Made by a program: the position numbers and the translations under genes. This document shows, piece after piece, positions 8,389 through 16,588 of a stretch of DNA of 33,482 nt (positions are counted from its first letter, which is position 1; each line of letters begins with the position of its first letter). The stretch comes from Chthonomonas sp. UBA6659 (GTDB lineage Bacteria > Armatimonadota > Fimbriimonadia > Fimbriimonadales > Fimbriimonadaceae), in the NCBI GenBank assembly GCA_002455425.1, contig DKKT01000005.1, positions 3,020-36,501 on the forward strand, written 5' to 3'. The notes below the pieces were generated by a model. The model was not told the DNA's origin. It did not search any database and saw only the letters and a program-made list of their open reading frames with translations.

Positions 8389-8650
8389 ACCGGACGCGGC
8401 GAGAGAGCCTGGCTAGGGCAACACGGGTCCGTCGTCGCCATCCGCGACCGGCCTGACCCCCTCCTTTTTCTGTTCGCGGAGGTCACCGATGTCGCCCGGA
8501 GTCGGAGAGATTCGTCGGACTCGGCGCGAGAGACCCCACGCGCAAGCGAACTCGCATTCTTACGTGGTCCCGCCGGATCGGCCTATGGAACCGATGGTTC
8601 AGAGGGCGGCGAAGCCCGAATCAATCTCGTGGACAGGAGCACCATTAACC
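8389..8650 (+). other. 262-bp gap between livG and the pseudopilin gene
   Basis: No convincing gene is seen; the in-frame extension of the pseudopilin frame back to 8489 has no ribosome site and unlike composition. GGACGCGG near 8393 could pair with CCGCGACC near 8446 with one mismatch, followed by CTTTTTCTG at 8463, a weak candidate terminator for the liv operon. Closer to the pilin start are short pairings (ATCGG with CCGAT; GGGC with GCCC around GGCGAA). The consensus of a c-di-GMP-I riboswitch was looked for because pilin genes often carry one. It was not found. Confidence 0.4.
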
Positions 8651-8998
8651 ATGCGCAAACTTCGTAAGAGTCGGGGCTTTACGCTCGTCGAAATCATGAT
8701 CGTCGTCTTGATCATCGGCATCTTGCTGGCGATCGCCGTTCCCAACTTCATCAAGGCCCGTGAGAGCAGCCGCGTCCGAACTTGTGTCGCCAACCTGAAG
8801 CAGATCGAAGCCGCCAAGGAACAGTGGGCGATGGAGAACAAGAAGACCTCCACCGACACGCCGGTTCAGGCAGACCTCGAAGGTGCCAACGGCTACATCA
8901 AGAAGTGGCCGAGCTGCCCGAGTGGTGGCACCTACACCATCAACGACGTCGCCACCGCGCCTGCATGTTCGCTGGCCGCCCAGGGACACACGCTCTAA
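8651..8998 (+). CDS. Type IV pilin-like / type II secretion pseudopilin
   Basis: 115 aa from ATG 8651, with AGGAG 11 nt upstream. It has a class III prepilin leader: MRKLRKSRG, then FTLVEIMIVV with the conserved Glu at mature position 5, and a hydrophobic helix to about residue 30. The leader peptidase would cut after Gly9 and methylate Phe. The C-terminal part has NLKQIEAAKEQWAMENKK and a CPSGGTYTI stretch, with two cysteines (in PSCPSGG and APACS) that may pair. It is short, like minor pilins or pseudopilins widespread in Armatimonadota and Planctomycetes. No assembly ATPase or prepilin peptidase is nearby. It is a single transcription unit closed by a strong hairpin. Confidence 0.88.
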   Translation: MRKLRKSRGFTLVEIMIVVLIIGILLAIAVPNFIKARESSRVRTCVANLKQIEAAKEQWAMENKKTSTDTPVQADLEGANGYIKKWPSCPSGGTYTINDVATAPACSLAAQGHTL

Positions 8999-9019
8999 GT
9001 CTCTCCTCTCGGAAGACGC

Positions 9020-9049
9020 ATGGGGTGGACGGATTTCCGTCCACCCCAT
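9020..9049 (+). terminator. Intrinsic terminator of the pseudopilin gene
   Basis: ATGGGGTGGACGG at 9020-9032 pairs perfectly with CCGTCCACCCCAT at 9037-9049 around a 4-nt loop, 22 nt past the stop. It is followed by a short T-containing run. Confidence 0.8.
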
Positions 9050-9068
9050 TTCACTTGGGTGAGGCGGG

Positions 9069-9074
9069 TATACC
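9069..9074 (+). promoter_or_regulatory. Candidate -10 for a leaderless start of the lipase-like gene
   Basis: TATACC lies 6 nt before the ATG at 9081 and there is no Shine-Dalgarno sequence. Transcription would start at or near the A of the ATG. Confidence 0.35.
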
Positions 9075-9080
9075 TCCCTC

Positions 9081-10523
9081 ATGTCACGCTTCTTTCGTTT
9101 GCTTCTGGTGGGGGTGATCCTCGCGCTCCTTGGTGGGTGTGGAGGGGGCGGCAATGTCCCTGGATTCAACATCGTCTTCTCGGTGTCCCGAGAGTTCGGT
9201 CCGAATGGCGGCGAACTCGCATCGAGAACGTACAACATCGACGTCCGGGTGCTCCAAGGCGCGCTGAACGGGCCGTCGCTCGTCCGAATGGACGTCTATC
9301 GCAATCAGCGCCCAGGGGTTGAGCGCGACGGCTTCATCGTCTCGAAGAACGGACTCCAGTTGACCGTCCAGGCGAACCGGCTGAATGCGGGCGGCGCGAT
9401 CGAAGCGGAGTTCCCGATGCAAGGGGCCTACGACCGGCTGGGGAGCATGATGTTCGTGATGCACCCGAACGGCCTGAGGGTTCCGATCCGAGTGGAGGCC
9501 CGTGGCACGCGCTTGGTGGGTCGAATCCGGCCGGGAGAACTAGAGGCGATTGGCTTCGACTTGAACACCAGCAACCTGATCTCGTTCGATGTCTTCACGG
9601 CAGAGCATGTGGTCACCCGACAGTTGCCGCCCCCGCTGATCACGTCGGTCATGCGGTACGACCTGAACTCGGGAACTTGGGTTTCCCCGAACGGCGACTC
9701 GATGAGCGGAAAGCGGATCGGCTTCATGGTCCACGGGGTGACGGCGGATCTGACCGACATGTCGTACATGGCGAACATGCTCCTGACCCAAACCGGCGGC
9801 TATTACGATGAGGTTTGGGGCTTCCAGTACACGTCGAATGCCCCCCTCGCGGAGATCGGCACAGCGATGGCCGACGCGGTGTTCGGTGACTTCGCATCGG
9901 CGTTGAGCGTCGATGTCTTCGCCCACAGCATGGGCAATCTGGTCAGCCGGTATGCCATGGAAACGGAGTCGCTTGCTTCTCGACTTGGGCCGTTCGTGAG
10001 CCACTTTGTCGGCCTCGGCGGACCTCATGAAGGCGTCCCGTTCGAGGTTGCCCAGTCCATCCTGTTCGAGTTCGACCCGGACGTCAAGCCCTGCATCGTG
10101 GACCTGACGACCGAGACGATCGGAGGGGGCCAGAGCGACTCGGACTTCCTCGCCAACCTGAACGGTCCGACGTCGCCCGACGTCGCCACCGCCAAGTACT
10201 ACACCGTGGCCGCGACGATGTACTCGGCCGAGTCGCCTCCCGTCGGCGACATCATGAACGCCGCGTACTTTGTGGCGAACGGGTTCCGTTCGTTGCCCAA
10301 CGACGGTCTCGTGGCGGTGTACTCGGCCGACGACACCCTGAACCGGGTGCTCGCCTCGAAGAGCTCGTTCTGGTCGTCAAGGGTGTGGCCCACTGTCGAC
10401 CTGCCCCATTCGGGACTGCGGGGATCGGCCGGTGGCTGTTCGTCGAGCAATCCCTCTTCCGCGATGTGCGTGATGCAAGGAATCTTGCTCCCCTGGATCA
10501 ACGGCTGGAAGAACGGAAACTGA
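9081..10523 (+). CDS. Lipase/esterase-like alpha/beta-hydrolase lipoprotein
   Basis: 480 aa from ATG 9081. The lipoprotein signal ends LGGC (Cys20), followed by a Gly-rich tether. Residues about 30-205 are a beta-rich N-terminal region without a recognised family. From residue 213 it shows an alpha/beta-hydrolase fold: oxyanion-type VHG (217-219) and a nucleophile elbow, AHSMG, with Ser283. A plausible acid is Asp408 (in NDGL) and a plausible base is His443 (in LPHSG). GGPHEG after the elbow also fits lipases. The combination suggests an outer-surface esterase or lipase acting on lipids or esters outside the cell; the substrate is unknown. It has no Shine-Dalgarno and may be leaderless. It is a monocistronic unit between two strong terminators. 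Confidence 0.75.
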   Translation: MSRFFRLLLVGVILALLGGCGGGGNVPGFNIVFSVSREFGPNGGELASRTYNIDVRVLQGALNGPSLVRMDVYRNQRPGVERDGFIVSKNGLQLTVQANRLNAGGAIEAEFPMQGAYDRLGSMMFVMHPNGLRVPIRVEARGTRLVGRIRPGELEAIGFDLNTSNLISFDVFTAEHVVTRQLPPPLITSVMRYDLNSGTWVSPNGDSMSGKRIGFMVHGVTADLTDMSYMANMLLTQTGGYYDEVWGFQYTSNAPLAEIGTAMADAVFGDFASALSVDVFAHSMGNLVSRYAMETESLASRLGPFVSHFVGLGGPHEGVPFEVAQSILFEFDPDVKPCIVDLTTETIGGGQSDSDFLANLNGPTSPDVATAKYYTVAATMYSAESPPVGDIMNAAYFVANGFRSLPNDGLVAVYSADDTLNRVLASKSSFWSSRVWPTVDLPHSGLRGSAGGCSSSNPSSAMCVMQGILLPWINGWKNGN

Positions 10524-10527
10524 CGAC

Positions 10528-10563
10528 GTCGACGGCTCGCCCTTTTCAGGGCGGGCCGTCGAC
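10528..10563 (+). terminator. Strong terminator after the lipase-like gene
   Basis: A 16-bp stem (one G-T pair) from GTCGACGGC...CCCT at 10528-10543 to AGGG...GCCGTCGAC at 10548-10563, loop TTTC, starts 4 nt after the stop. No long U-tract follows. Confidence 0.8.
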
Positions 10564-10568
10564 TTAGG

Positions 10569-10574
10569 TACAGT
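10569..10574 (+). promoter_or_regulatory. Candidate -10 for the acyl-ACP reductase-like gene
   Basis: TACAGT lies directly after the preceding terminator and 48 nt before the ATG at 10623. No clear -35 is present because the region is the terminator stem. Confidence 0.3.
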
Positions 10575-10622
10575 CGCAACACGGAACGAAGCGTGGCGGC
10601 GTCGTACCGGTAGGGCCATTTC

Positions 10623-11687
10623 ATGACTCGATTTGCGTTTGTCATCCACCCGATCGAACCTAAGGAAGCCGCACGACGCTATCCGATCGCAAAGTACCTG
10701 CCCGATCGCTGGATCGAGTCGATGATTGCTCGGAAGCGACCGATGGTCGTGAGTAAGATCACAGGAATCCGTTCGATCACGGGCGAGGAGACGGAAGGCT
10801 GGTTCATCGGTTGCCCGCTGACCCCCCGCCTCCTGACTGGCGGACTTCCCATCGAAGCCGTGTACGAGCGACTTGAAGAGTGCGCCCGCCTCGCCGAAAC
10901 CGAAGGAGCCGAGATCATGGGCCTCGGTGCGTTCACGAGTGTGGCGGGCGACGGCGGAATCACCCTCGCCGAGCGGGCCAAAATCGGCATCACCACCGGC
11001 AACAGCTACACGACCGCGACGGCGATCGAGGGGCTGATCAAAGCATGCGAGGCGGTCGGCATCATGCCCGGAGAGGCGACCTTGGGTGTGGTCGGGGCGA
11101 CGGGTTCGATCGGTAAGACCTGCGCGCGCATGCTCGCTCCCGACTTCGCGAAGACGGTCGTCATCGGTCGGGACGCGTCACGGACAGGCGCGATCGCCGC
11201 CGATCTGCCGCGTGCGACCGCGTCGACCGAGATGCGTGACCTTCTCCAAGCCGACGCGGTCGTGACCGTGACCTCGAGTGACACCGCGATCATCGAACCG
11301 AGCCATCTCAAGCGGGGTGCGGTGGTGTGCGACGTCTCCCGGCCTCGTGACGTCTCTGGAAGAGTGACTACCGCGCGCCCGGACGTGCTCGTGATCGAAG
11401 GCGGCGTCGTTTCGGTGCCCGGCAACGTCGAGTTTGGATTCGATTTCGGCTTTCCGGCCCACACGGCCTATGCGTGCATGAGCGAAACCATGATGCTGGC
11501 TCTCGAGCACCGAACGGGGGACTACACGCTCGGCAAGGACGTCGGGGTCGATCAGGTCCAGGAGACCTTGATCTGGGCGAAGAAGCACGGTTTCTCATTG
11601 GCCGGCTTCCGTTCGTTCGAGCGTGCAGTCGAGCAGTCGGCCATCGATCGGGTGCGCGAGGCTCGCCGGGTGCCGGTGCCCGCCTGA
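10623..11687 (+). CDS. Long-chain acyl-ACP reductase-like dehydrogenase
   Basis: 354 aa from ATG 10623. The architecture matches cyanobacterial acyl-[acyl-carrier-protein] reductase (about 340 aa), which makes fatty aldehydes from acyl-ACP with NADPH. Shared landmarks are an N-terminal region with GWFIGCPLTPRLL, then LGAFTSV (101-107, cf. LGGFTSI), TTGNSYT (124-130, cf. TTGNTHT), a Rossmann loop VVGATGSIG (156-164), EGGVVSVPG (259-267), and YACMSETMMLALE (283-295). In the last motif Cys285 aligns with the catalytic Cys of the cyanobacterial enzyme. It ends with KKHGF like the family. No aldehyde-deformylating oxygenase is nearby. It could instead be an older branch of the shikimate-dehydrogenase-like superfamily acting on another acyl thioester. 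The family call is good; the substrate is inferred. Confidence 0.72.
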   Translation: MTRFAFVIHPIEPKEAARRYPIAKYLPDRWIESMIARKRPMVVSKITGIRSITGEETEGWFIGCPLTPRLLTGGLPIEAVYERLEECARLAETEGAEIMGLGAFTSVAGDGGITLAERAKIGITTGNSYTTATAIEGLIKACEAVGIMPGEATLGVVGATGSIGKTCARMLAPDFAKTVVIGRDASRTGAIAADLPRATASTEMRDLLQADAVVTVTSSDTAIIEPSHLKRGAVVCDVSRPRDVSGRVTTARPDVLVIEGGVVSVPGNVEFGFDFGFPAHTAYACMSETMMLALEHRTGDYTLGKDVGVDQVQETLIWAKKHGFSLAGFRSFERAVEQSAIDRVREARRVPVPA

Positions 11688-11710
11688 CGGTCCCGGAAGG
11701 CAAAAAAATT

Positions 11711-11741
11711 CGGGCAGTAGGGAGAGATCAGGTACTGCCCG
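11711..11741 (+). terminator. Hairpin after the acyl-ACP reductase-like gene
   Basis: CGGGCAGTA at 11711-11719 pairs with TACTGCCCG at 11733-11741 (9 bp, 13-nt loop), followed by a T-rich stretch. An A-run lies on its left, so it could also act on minus-strand transcripts. Confidence 0.6.
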
Positions 11742-11916
11742 AGAGGTGTTTGTTCGTCTGTTCTGTTTTGTCTCTGGTGGACTGGTTCTGTTGTCGGGTG
11801 AACCTGTCGCCGCTCAGCTCATTGTCCTTGCGTGTCGAGTGGTTCGCTTTGTATGACTCCCGAAACGGTCCTTGCGTTATCGTAATAGGACCATGGTCCC
11901 AGAAAACACACGGGGT
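11742..11916. other. Gap between two convergent genes with competing hairpins
   Basis: No convincing gene; the region is T/G-rich and less GC-rich than its surroundings. GGTCCT at 11867-11872 can pair with AGGACC at 11887-11892, and GGACCATGGTCC at 11888-11899 is itself a perfect palindrome. The two foldings exclude each other. On the minus strand they lie 18-50 nt past the tsaD stop and could serve as its terminator. Confidence 0.4.
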
Positions 11917-12924
11917 TCAGCTCCACGCCGGCAAGGGCGCACTGCTCGTCACATCGAGAAGCAGGTCGTCGGCATCCCCGTTCCCCCAGCGGAGTGAGGC
12001 AGCAATTCCGATCATCGCGGCATTGTCGGTGCAGAGTTCCGGCGCAGGAGTCACAAACCGGGTCCCCACCTTCCGACAGCGATCGGCCAGGGCTTCGCGG
12101 AGTGCGCGGTTGGCCGCGACACCGCCGACAAGAGTGAGGGCGGCACGATCGGTCTGCTCAATGAGCCGAGTCGACTTTTCGACGAGGACGTCGACGATGG
12201 CGGCCTGAATCGATGCCGCGGCGTCGGGAACCGACAACCGATCTCCCTCAGTTTCGACAAGCCTCAAGACCGCGGTCTTGAGGCCGCTGAAAGAGAACCG
12301 GAACGGGTCGTCAGCGAGCGCGCGGGGGAGCCGATAGCGGTCGCTGCGCCCGCCGACGGCAGCCTCCTGGATGGCGCGGCCCCCGGGATACCCGAGTCCC
12401 AAGAGCCGAGCCGACTTGTCGAACGCCTCGCCTGCCGCGTCGTCGATCGTTTCGCTGAGCAGGCGATATCGGCCAGGAGCCTCGACATCGACGACCTCGG
12501 TGTGGCCGCCAGAGACGATCAGGCTGAGATGGGGGAAGGGCACCGCGACGGGTTGGTCGCCGAGTTGGGCGAGCGGGCTCAGGATGTGCCCCTCAAGATG
12601 GTGGACGCCCAGAATCGGCACGCCGAGCGCGTAGGCCCAGGCCTTCGCCGCCGCGACTCCCACGGCCAACGCGCCGACCAAGCCCGGGCGGTTGGTCGCC
12701 GCGACCGCACGAACATCGGCCGGGCTGCGGGCGGCAAGAGCGAACGCCTCGGCAACGACGGGCACGATCGCCTCGACGTGGGCGCGAGCTGCGGCTTCGG
12801 GGACGACACCGCCCCACTGGCGGTGGAGGTCGACCTGGCTGCTGACGATGTTGGCGAGCACGCGCGCCCCCTCGACGAGAGCGGCGCTGGTTTCGTCGCA
12901 ACTCGACTCGATAGCGAGGATCAA
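11917..12924 (-). CDS. tsaD: tRNA N6-adenosine threonylcarbamoyltransferase TsaD
   Basis: 335 aa. The start is TTG 12924, giving M-ILAIESSCDETSAALVE as in the family and overlapping the rimI stop by 4 nt (TTGA). A GTG at 12954 would add ten residues the family lacks. It transfers the threonylcarbamoyl group to A37 of tRNAs that read ANN codons, in a complex with TsaB and TsaE. Visible motifs are the metal-binding HHLEGH (His109, His113), TNRPGLVGAL (78-86), SGGHTE, GLGYPGG, the VGGVAANRALR segment and a final CTDNAAMIG. No tsaB or tsaE is in the window. It is the last gene of livF-rimI-tsaD, coupled to rimI. Confidence 0.95.
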   Translation of the reverse strand: MILAIESSCDETSAALVEGARVLANIVSSQVDLHRQWGGVVPEAAARAHVEAIVPVVAEAFALAARSPADVRAVAATNRPGLVGALAVGVAAAKAWAYALGVPILGVHHLEGHILSPLAQLGDQPVAVPFPHLSLIVSGGHTEVVDVEAPGRYRLLSETIDDAAGEAFDKSARLLGLGYPGGRAIQEAAVGGRSDRYRLPRALADDPFRFSFSGLKTAVLRLVETEGDRLSVPDAAASIQAAIVDVLVEKSTRLIEQTDRAALTLVGGVAANRALREALADRCRKVGTRFVTPAPELCTDNAAMIGIAASLRWGNGDADDLLLDVTSSAPLPAWS

Positions 12925-13389
12925 GGCAGCGCCCGCTCCAGATCGTAGAGCCACATGACGACCGCGTCTTCCTTATTGTCGGGGTAGTAGCGCCTGCGCA
13001 CGGCAGATCTCACGAATCCGAGCGCTTCGTACAGGCCGATCGCGGCTTCGTTGCCGGCCCGAACTTCGAGGGTCGCCCCGAGCATTCCGGCGTCGTGCGC
13101 CCGTGCGAGGAGTTCAACCATGAGTCGCCGCGCGATGCCTTGCCGTCGGAACTCGGGGTCGACGGCGACGGTCGTGATGTGGGCCTCATCGACGACCAAC
13201 CACATCCCGGCATAGCCGACGAGATCCGCGCCGATGAAGGCCACGAGAAAGACTCCATGCTCGTGGGTGAGCTCGTTCTCGAAACTGCGCTCGGACCAAG
13301 GTGCGGCGTTGGCGTGCTTCTCGATCTCGAGGATCGCAGGAATGTGGCCGGGCTGGAGCTTTTCGAGGCGCAGGCCCTTCGGGGGGCTC

Positions 13390-13400
<11 letters not shown>
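12921..13400 (-). CDS. rimI: Ribosomal-protein-alanine N-acetyltransferase RimI
   Basis: 159 aa, GNAT fold. The frame opens with TTG 13400, which overlaps the last 11 nt of livF; no better start is seen before the conserved region. The acetyl-CoA loop is TVAVDPEFRRQGIARRLM, with the typical R-x-x-G-x-A pattern. It is followed by LEVRAGNEAAIGLYEALGF and a YYPDNKEDAVVMW ending, all standard for RimI. It acetylates the N-terminus of ribosomal protein S18 in model species. Pairing of rimI with tsaD is common in bacteria; the pairing with livF upstream is unusual. Confidence 0.9.
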
Positions 13401-14091
<691 letters not shown>

Positions 14092-14161
14092 CGGGGTTAC
14101 GTTTACCCGAGTTTTCGTGCCGCGAACCCGAAGCGCCGGGTTGTGTCACGATACGCCCGTC

Positions 14162-14896
14162 ATGCGCGCCGAACAGCCGATGATCGCGCTGAGGAATGTC
14201 CGCAAGGAGTTCATGCTCAGTCACAGCGGGGCGGGGTCGATCAAGACCGCCCTCCTCTGGTGGCGTCGCCGCCAGGTCGAGCGGTTCGTCGCCCTCGACG
14301 GCATCGAACTCCAGGTGAACCCCGGAGAGTGCGTCGCGCTTGTCGGCCGCAATGGCGCGGGCAAGAGCACGCTCCTGTCCCTGCTCGCCCGGGTCTACAA
14401 GCCGACGTCCGGGGAGGTGGTCGTGCGGGGTCGGATCGCCCCCCTTCTCGAACTCGGGGCTGGATTCCATCCGGATCTGACGGGACTGGAGAACGTCGTC
14501 TTCAACGGGGTGATTCTCGGGCTCACTCGCAAGCAAGTCGCCGAGCGGATGGACGCGATCGTTGCGTTCGCCGAGCTCGAACACCACATCGACTCCCCGG
14601 TACGCACGTATTCAAGCGGTATGATGGCGCGCCTGGGCTTCTCCGTTGCGGTCCATGTCGATGCCGAGATCTTGATCGTCGACGAGGTGCTCGCGGTCGG
14701 CGATTTCGCGTTCGAGCAGAAGTGTTACCAGTACATCGAGGAGTTCCGGTGCAGTGGGGGCACGATCCTGTTCGTGTCTCACAACCTCGACTCGGTCCGG
14801 AAGATCGCCGATCGGTGCGTTTGGCTGCGAAGTGGCAAAGTCGTGCGCCAAGGGGAACCGGATGCGATCCTGACGGAGTACCAAAACGAGGCGTAG
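14162..14896 (+). CDS. ABC ATPase of the polysaccharide/teichoic-acid export type
   Basis: 244 aa from ATG 14162; earlier in-frame starts back to 14069 fall inside livF's start region and give unlike residues. Walker A is GRNGAGKST (62-70), the signature is YSSGMMARLGFSVAV and Walker B is ILIVDEVLAVGD. GRIAPLLELGAGFHPDLTG is typical of Wzt, KpsT and TagH, ATPases that drive export of O-antigen, capsule or wall polymers. Its permease partner (two-component ABC-2 type) is not adjacent. It lacks the C-terminal carbohydrate-binding extension of Wzt from some O-antigen systems. The glycosyltransferase at 20855 is too far away to claim a cluster. Confidence 0.85.
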   Translation: MRAEQPMIALRNVRKEFMLSHSGAGSIKTALLWWRRRQVERFVALDGIELQVNPGECVALVGRNGAGKSTLLSLLARVYKPTSGEVVVRGRIAPLLELGAGFHPDLTGLENVVFNGVILGLTRKQVAERMDAIVAFAELEHHIDSPVRTYSSGMMARLGFSVAVHVDAEILIVDEVLAVGDFAFEQKCYQYIEEFRCSGGTILFVSHNLDSVRKIADRCVWLRSGKVVRQGEPDAILTEYQNEA

Positions 14897-14985
14897 CGCC
14901 CCCGACGATGGGTGAACGAGTCAGCCAAGCCGCCAAAGTTCAGACGAGGATCTGAAACCCCTGGCGGGATCTGGACACAAAAGAA

Positions 14986-15009
14986 AAGCGGCGTCCGGTG
15001 ACGCCGCTT
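14986..15009 (-). terminator. Intrinsic terminator of the HAF/dockerin-tail gene
   Basis: On the minus strand AAGCGGCGTC, loop ACCG, GACGCCGCTT form a 10-bp perfect stem followed by TTCTTTTGTG, 13 nt past the stop at 15023. It has the full stem plus U-tract form. Confidence 0.88.
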
Positions 15010-15022
15010 CAGTTGGAGTGAG

Positions 15023-16492
15023 CTAGTCGCCGCCGAGCCCGAAGTTGGCAATGAGGATGTCGAAGTCATCCGAATCGGTCGATCCGCTTCCGTCGACATC
15101 TCCCGCACCACTACCCCCGAAGTCGCCGACCAAGAGGTCGAAGTCATCGGAGTCGATCACGTTGTTGTTATCAAGGTCTCCGTTGTAGTCCAAGTTCGTC
15201 GAGACAGTCGCCCCCGTGAGCGTCACGACGACCGACCCGATCCTCTTGCGAAGCCACGATGAACCTTTGACGAAGACGTCGTAGGCGCCGGGAGAGACCG
15301 TCGAGTTGAAGAAGTAGTTGCCCGCTCCATCGAGGTTGACGGTGGCGGCATCCAATACGTTGGTACCGTCTGAGATCTCGAAGGTCACCGGTCGAGCGAC
15401 AGGATCGCCGACGTAGCTGCTCAGGGTGATCGTGCCACGGATCAGGGGTAGCGGCTCGAGAAGAATGGCCCGAAACTGATCGCCCGCGACGTTGCGGATG
15501 CGACCCGAGATGTAGCCCGAGTCATTGATGCCGGAGACGGTGTCGATGTAGAAGTCGGGCACTGGATTGATCGTGACCAGGTTCAGATCGTAGCCGGTTC
15601 CATCGATCCAAGCAAGCCCGCGGCCCTCGACCCCGTTCACGACGCCGGTTCCGATCGCATCGCCATTCTCGTTGACGTGGGTCGCGATGGTGCTCCCATC
15701 GATACTCGCGGGCCGCTCCAGTTCTACCGGGGTCGAGTTTCCGGCGCCGTAGAGGACGGCTCGGCGCGTATCCGCCGTCACCATGGCCGTATAACCCACC
15801 GCCTGCCCTACGTTGTTGATATCGTAGAGCCGGCCTCCGAGATGGTCCGGCAGCAAGCCGAGAGCCGTCGCATTGCCCCATCCGTCGAAGATGAGCGGTT
15901 GATCGTACGACTGACCCGACAACCTGCCGAATCCGACGATCACACCGGCGTTGTTGATTCCCCGAGCTTGCGAGTTGTTTCCGGGCTCAAATCCATTCGC
16001 CGCCAAGTTGATGACGTTGGTCCCGTCGAACAGCGCCGCCGCCTCACTGCTCGCCGTCGAACTGGTTCTGGCGCTCCCGACGACGATGTTGGAGTCGTTC
16101 AGCCCAAATCCGTTCGATCGCGTGCCGCCTGGGAGCAAGCCGAGTCCGATCGTCGTGCCGTTGATCGGGTCGTAGAGCGCGGCGCGATCGTTCGCGTTCG
16201 TGCTCCCGCTCGTGCGGGCGAAGCCCGTCATGAATCCTTGCTGATTGATGGCAGACATACCGAGCGCGCCGGTGTAACCGACCGGGCGCGGAACTTCGGC
16301 CCAAATGCCAGAAGGCCACGCATAGGCATACCGGCCGGAGAAGATCAGCTGGTTCAAATTGTTGATTCCGCTGGTGGAAGCGGTGGTCGCACCAGGAACG
16401 AGTCCAAGATCGTGCATCCGATACGCCACTTGTGCCGTTGCCGCGCAACAGCAAGCCAGGGTCAGAGCAGAGAGTGAGAGAGTACGTTTCAT
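15023..16492 (-). CDS. Secreted HAF-repeat protein with twin dockerin-like tail
   Basis: 489 aa. The start is ATG 16492 with AGGTG upstream; in-frame residues before it (from 16549) are not signal-peptide-like. A signal peptide occupies residues 1-20 (Leu/Ala-rich, two Cys, ending ATAQ). Residues about 22-340 hold repeated units of the HAF type, each with a GINN or GLND core and a following VVG or VGY strand, as expected for a beta-propeller-like surface protein. A beta module with RPVTFEISDG, GAYDVFVKGS and WLRKR follows. Residues 437-489 carry the twin DSDDFD dockerin-like repeat ending in ANFGLGGD. The last 120 residues match those of the 1389-2789 protein, while the N-terminal part is unrelated. 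The ligand of the propeller is unknown. Confidence 0.85.
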   Translation of the reverse strand: MKRTLSLSALTLACCCAATAQVAYRMHDLGLVPGATTASTSGINNLNQLIFSGRYAYAWPSGIWAEVPRPVGYTGALGMSAINQQGFMTGFARTSGSTNANDRAALYDPINGTTIGLGLLPGGTRSNGFGLNDSNIVVGSARTSSTASSEAAALFDGTNVINLAANGFEPGNNSQARGINNAGVIVGFGRLSGQSYDQPLIFDGWGNATALGLLPDHLGGRLYDINNVGQAVGYTAMVTADTRRAVLYGAGNSTPVELERPASIDGSTIATHVNENGDAIGTGVVNGVEGRGLAWIDGTGYDLNLVTINPVPDFYIDTVSGINDSGYISGRIRNVAGDQFRAILLEPLPLIRGTITLSSYVGDPVARPVTFEISDGTNVLDAATVNLDGAGNYFFNSTVSPGAYDVFVKGSSWLRKRIGSVVVTLTGATVSTNLDYNGDLDNNNVIDSDDFDLLVGDFGGSGAGDVDGSGSTDSDDFDILIANFGLGGD

Positions 16493-16575
16493 AGAGCACC
16501 TGGAGTCTTGGTCAGACCCTCTCATACTCCACCGGTTTTGTTGCCACAACCTATCGCTTTTGGAACGACTTCAGA

Positions 16576-16581
16576 CAAAAT
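16576..16581 (+). promoter_or_regulatory. Candidate -10 for the XRE-cupin regulator
   Basis: CAAAAT lies 7 nt before the ATG at 16589 and no Shine-Dalgarno is present, so the transcript may be leaderless. Confidence 0.3.
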
Positions 16582-16588
16582 CCTCCGT

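Noticed and set aside
8400..8650. Possible c-di-GMP riboswitch before the pseudopilin gene
   Set aside because: Short resemblances only; the conserved GGGCAAA/GCAAAGCC-type core was not found.
11742..11916. Possible small gene in the T/G-rich gap
   Set aside because: Frames here have no ribosome site and run into hairpins; no recognisable motif.
12925..12954. GTG start for tsaD at 12954
   Set aside because: It adds ten residues not found in TsaD; TTG 12924 gives the conserved N-terminus and a 4-nt overlap with rimI.
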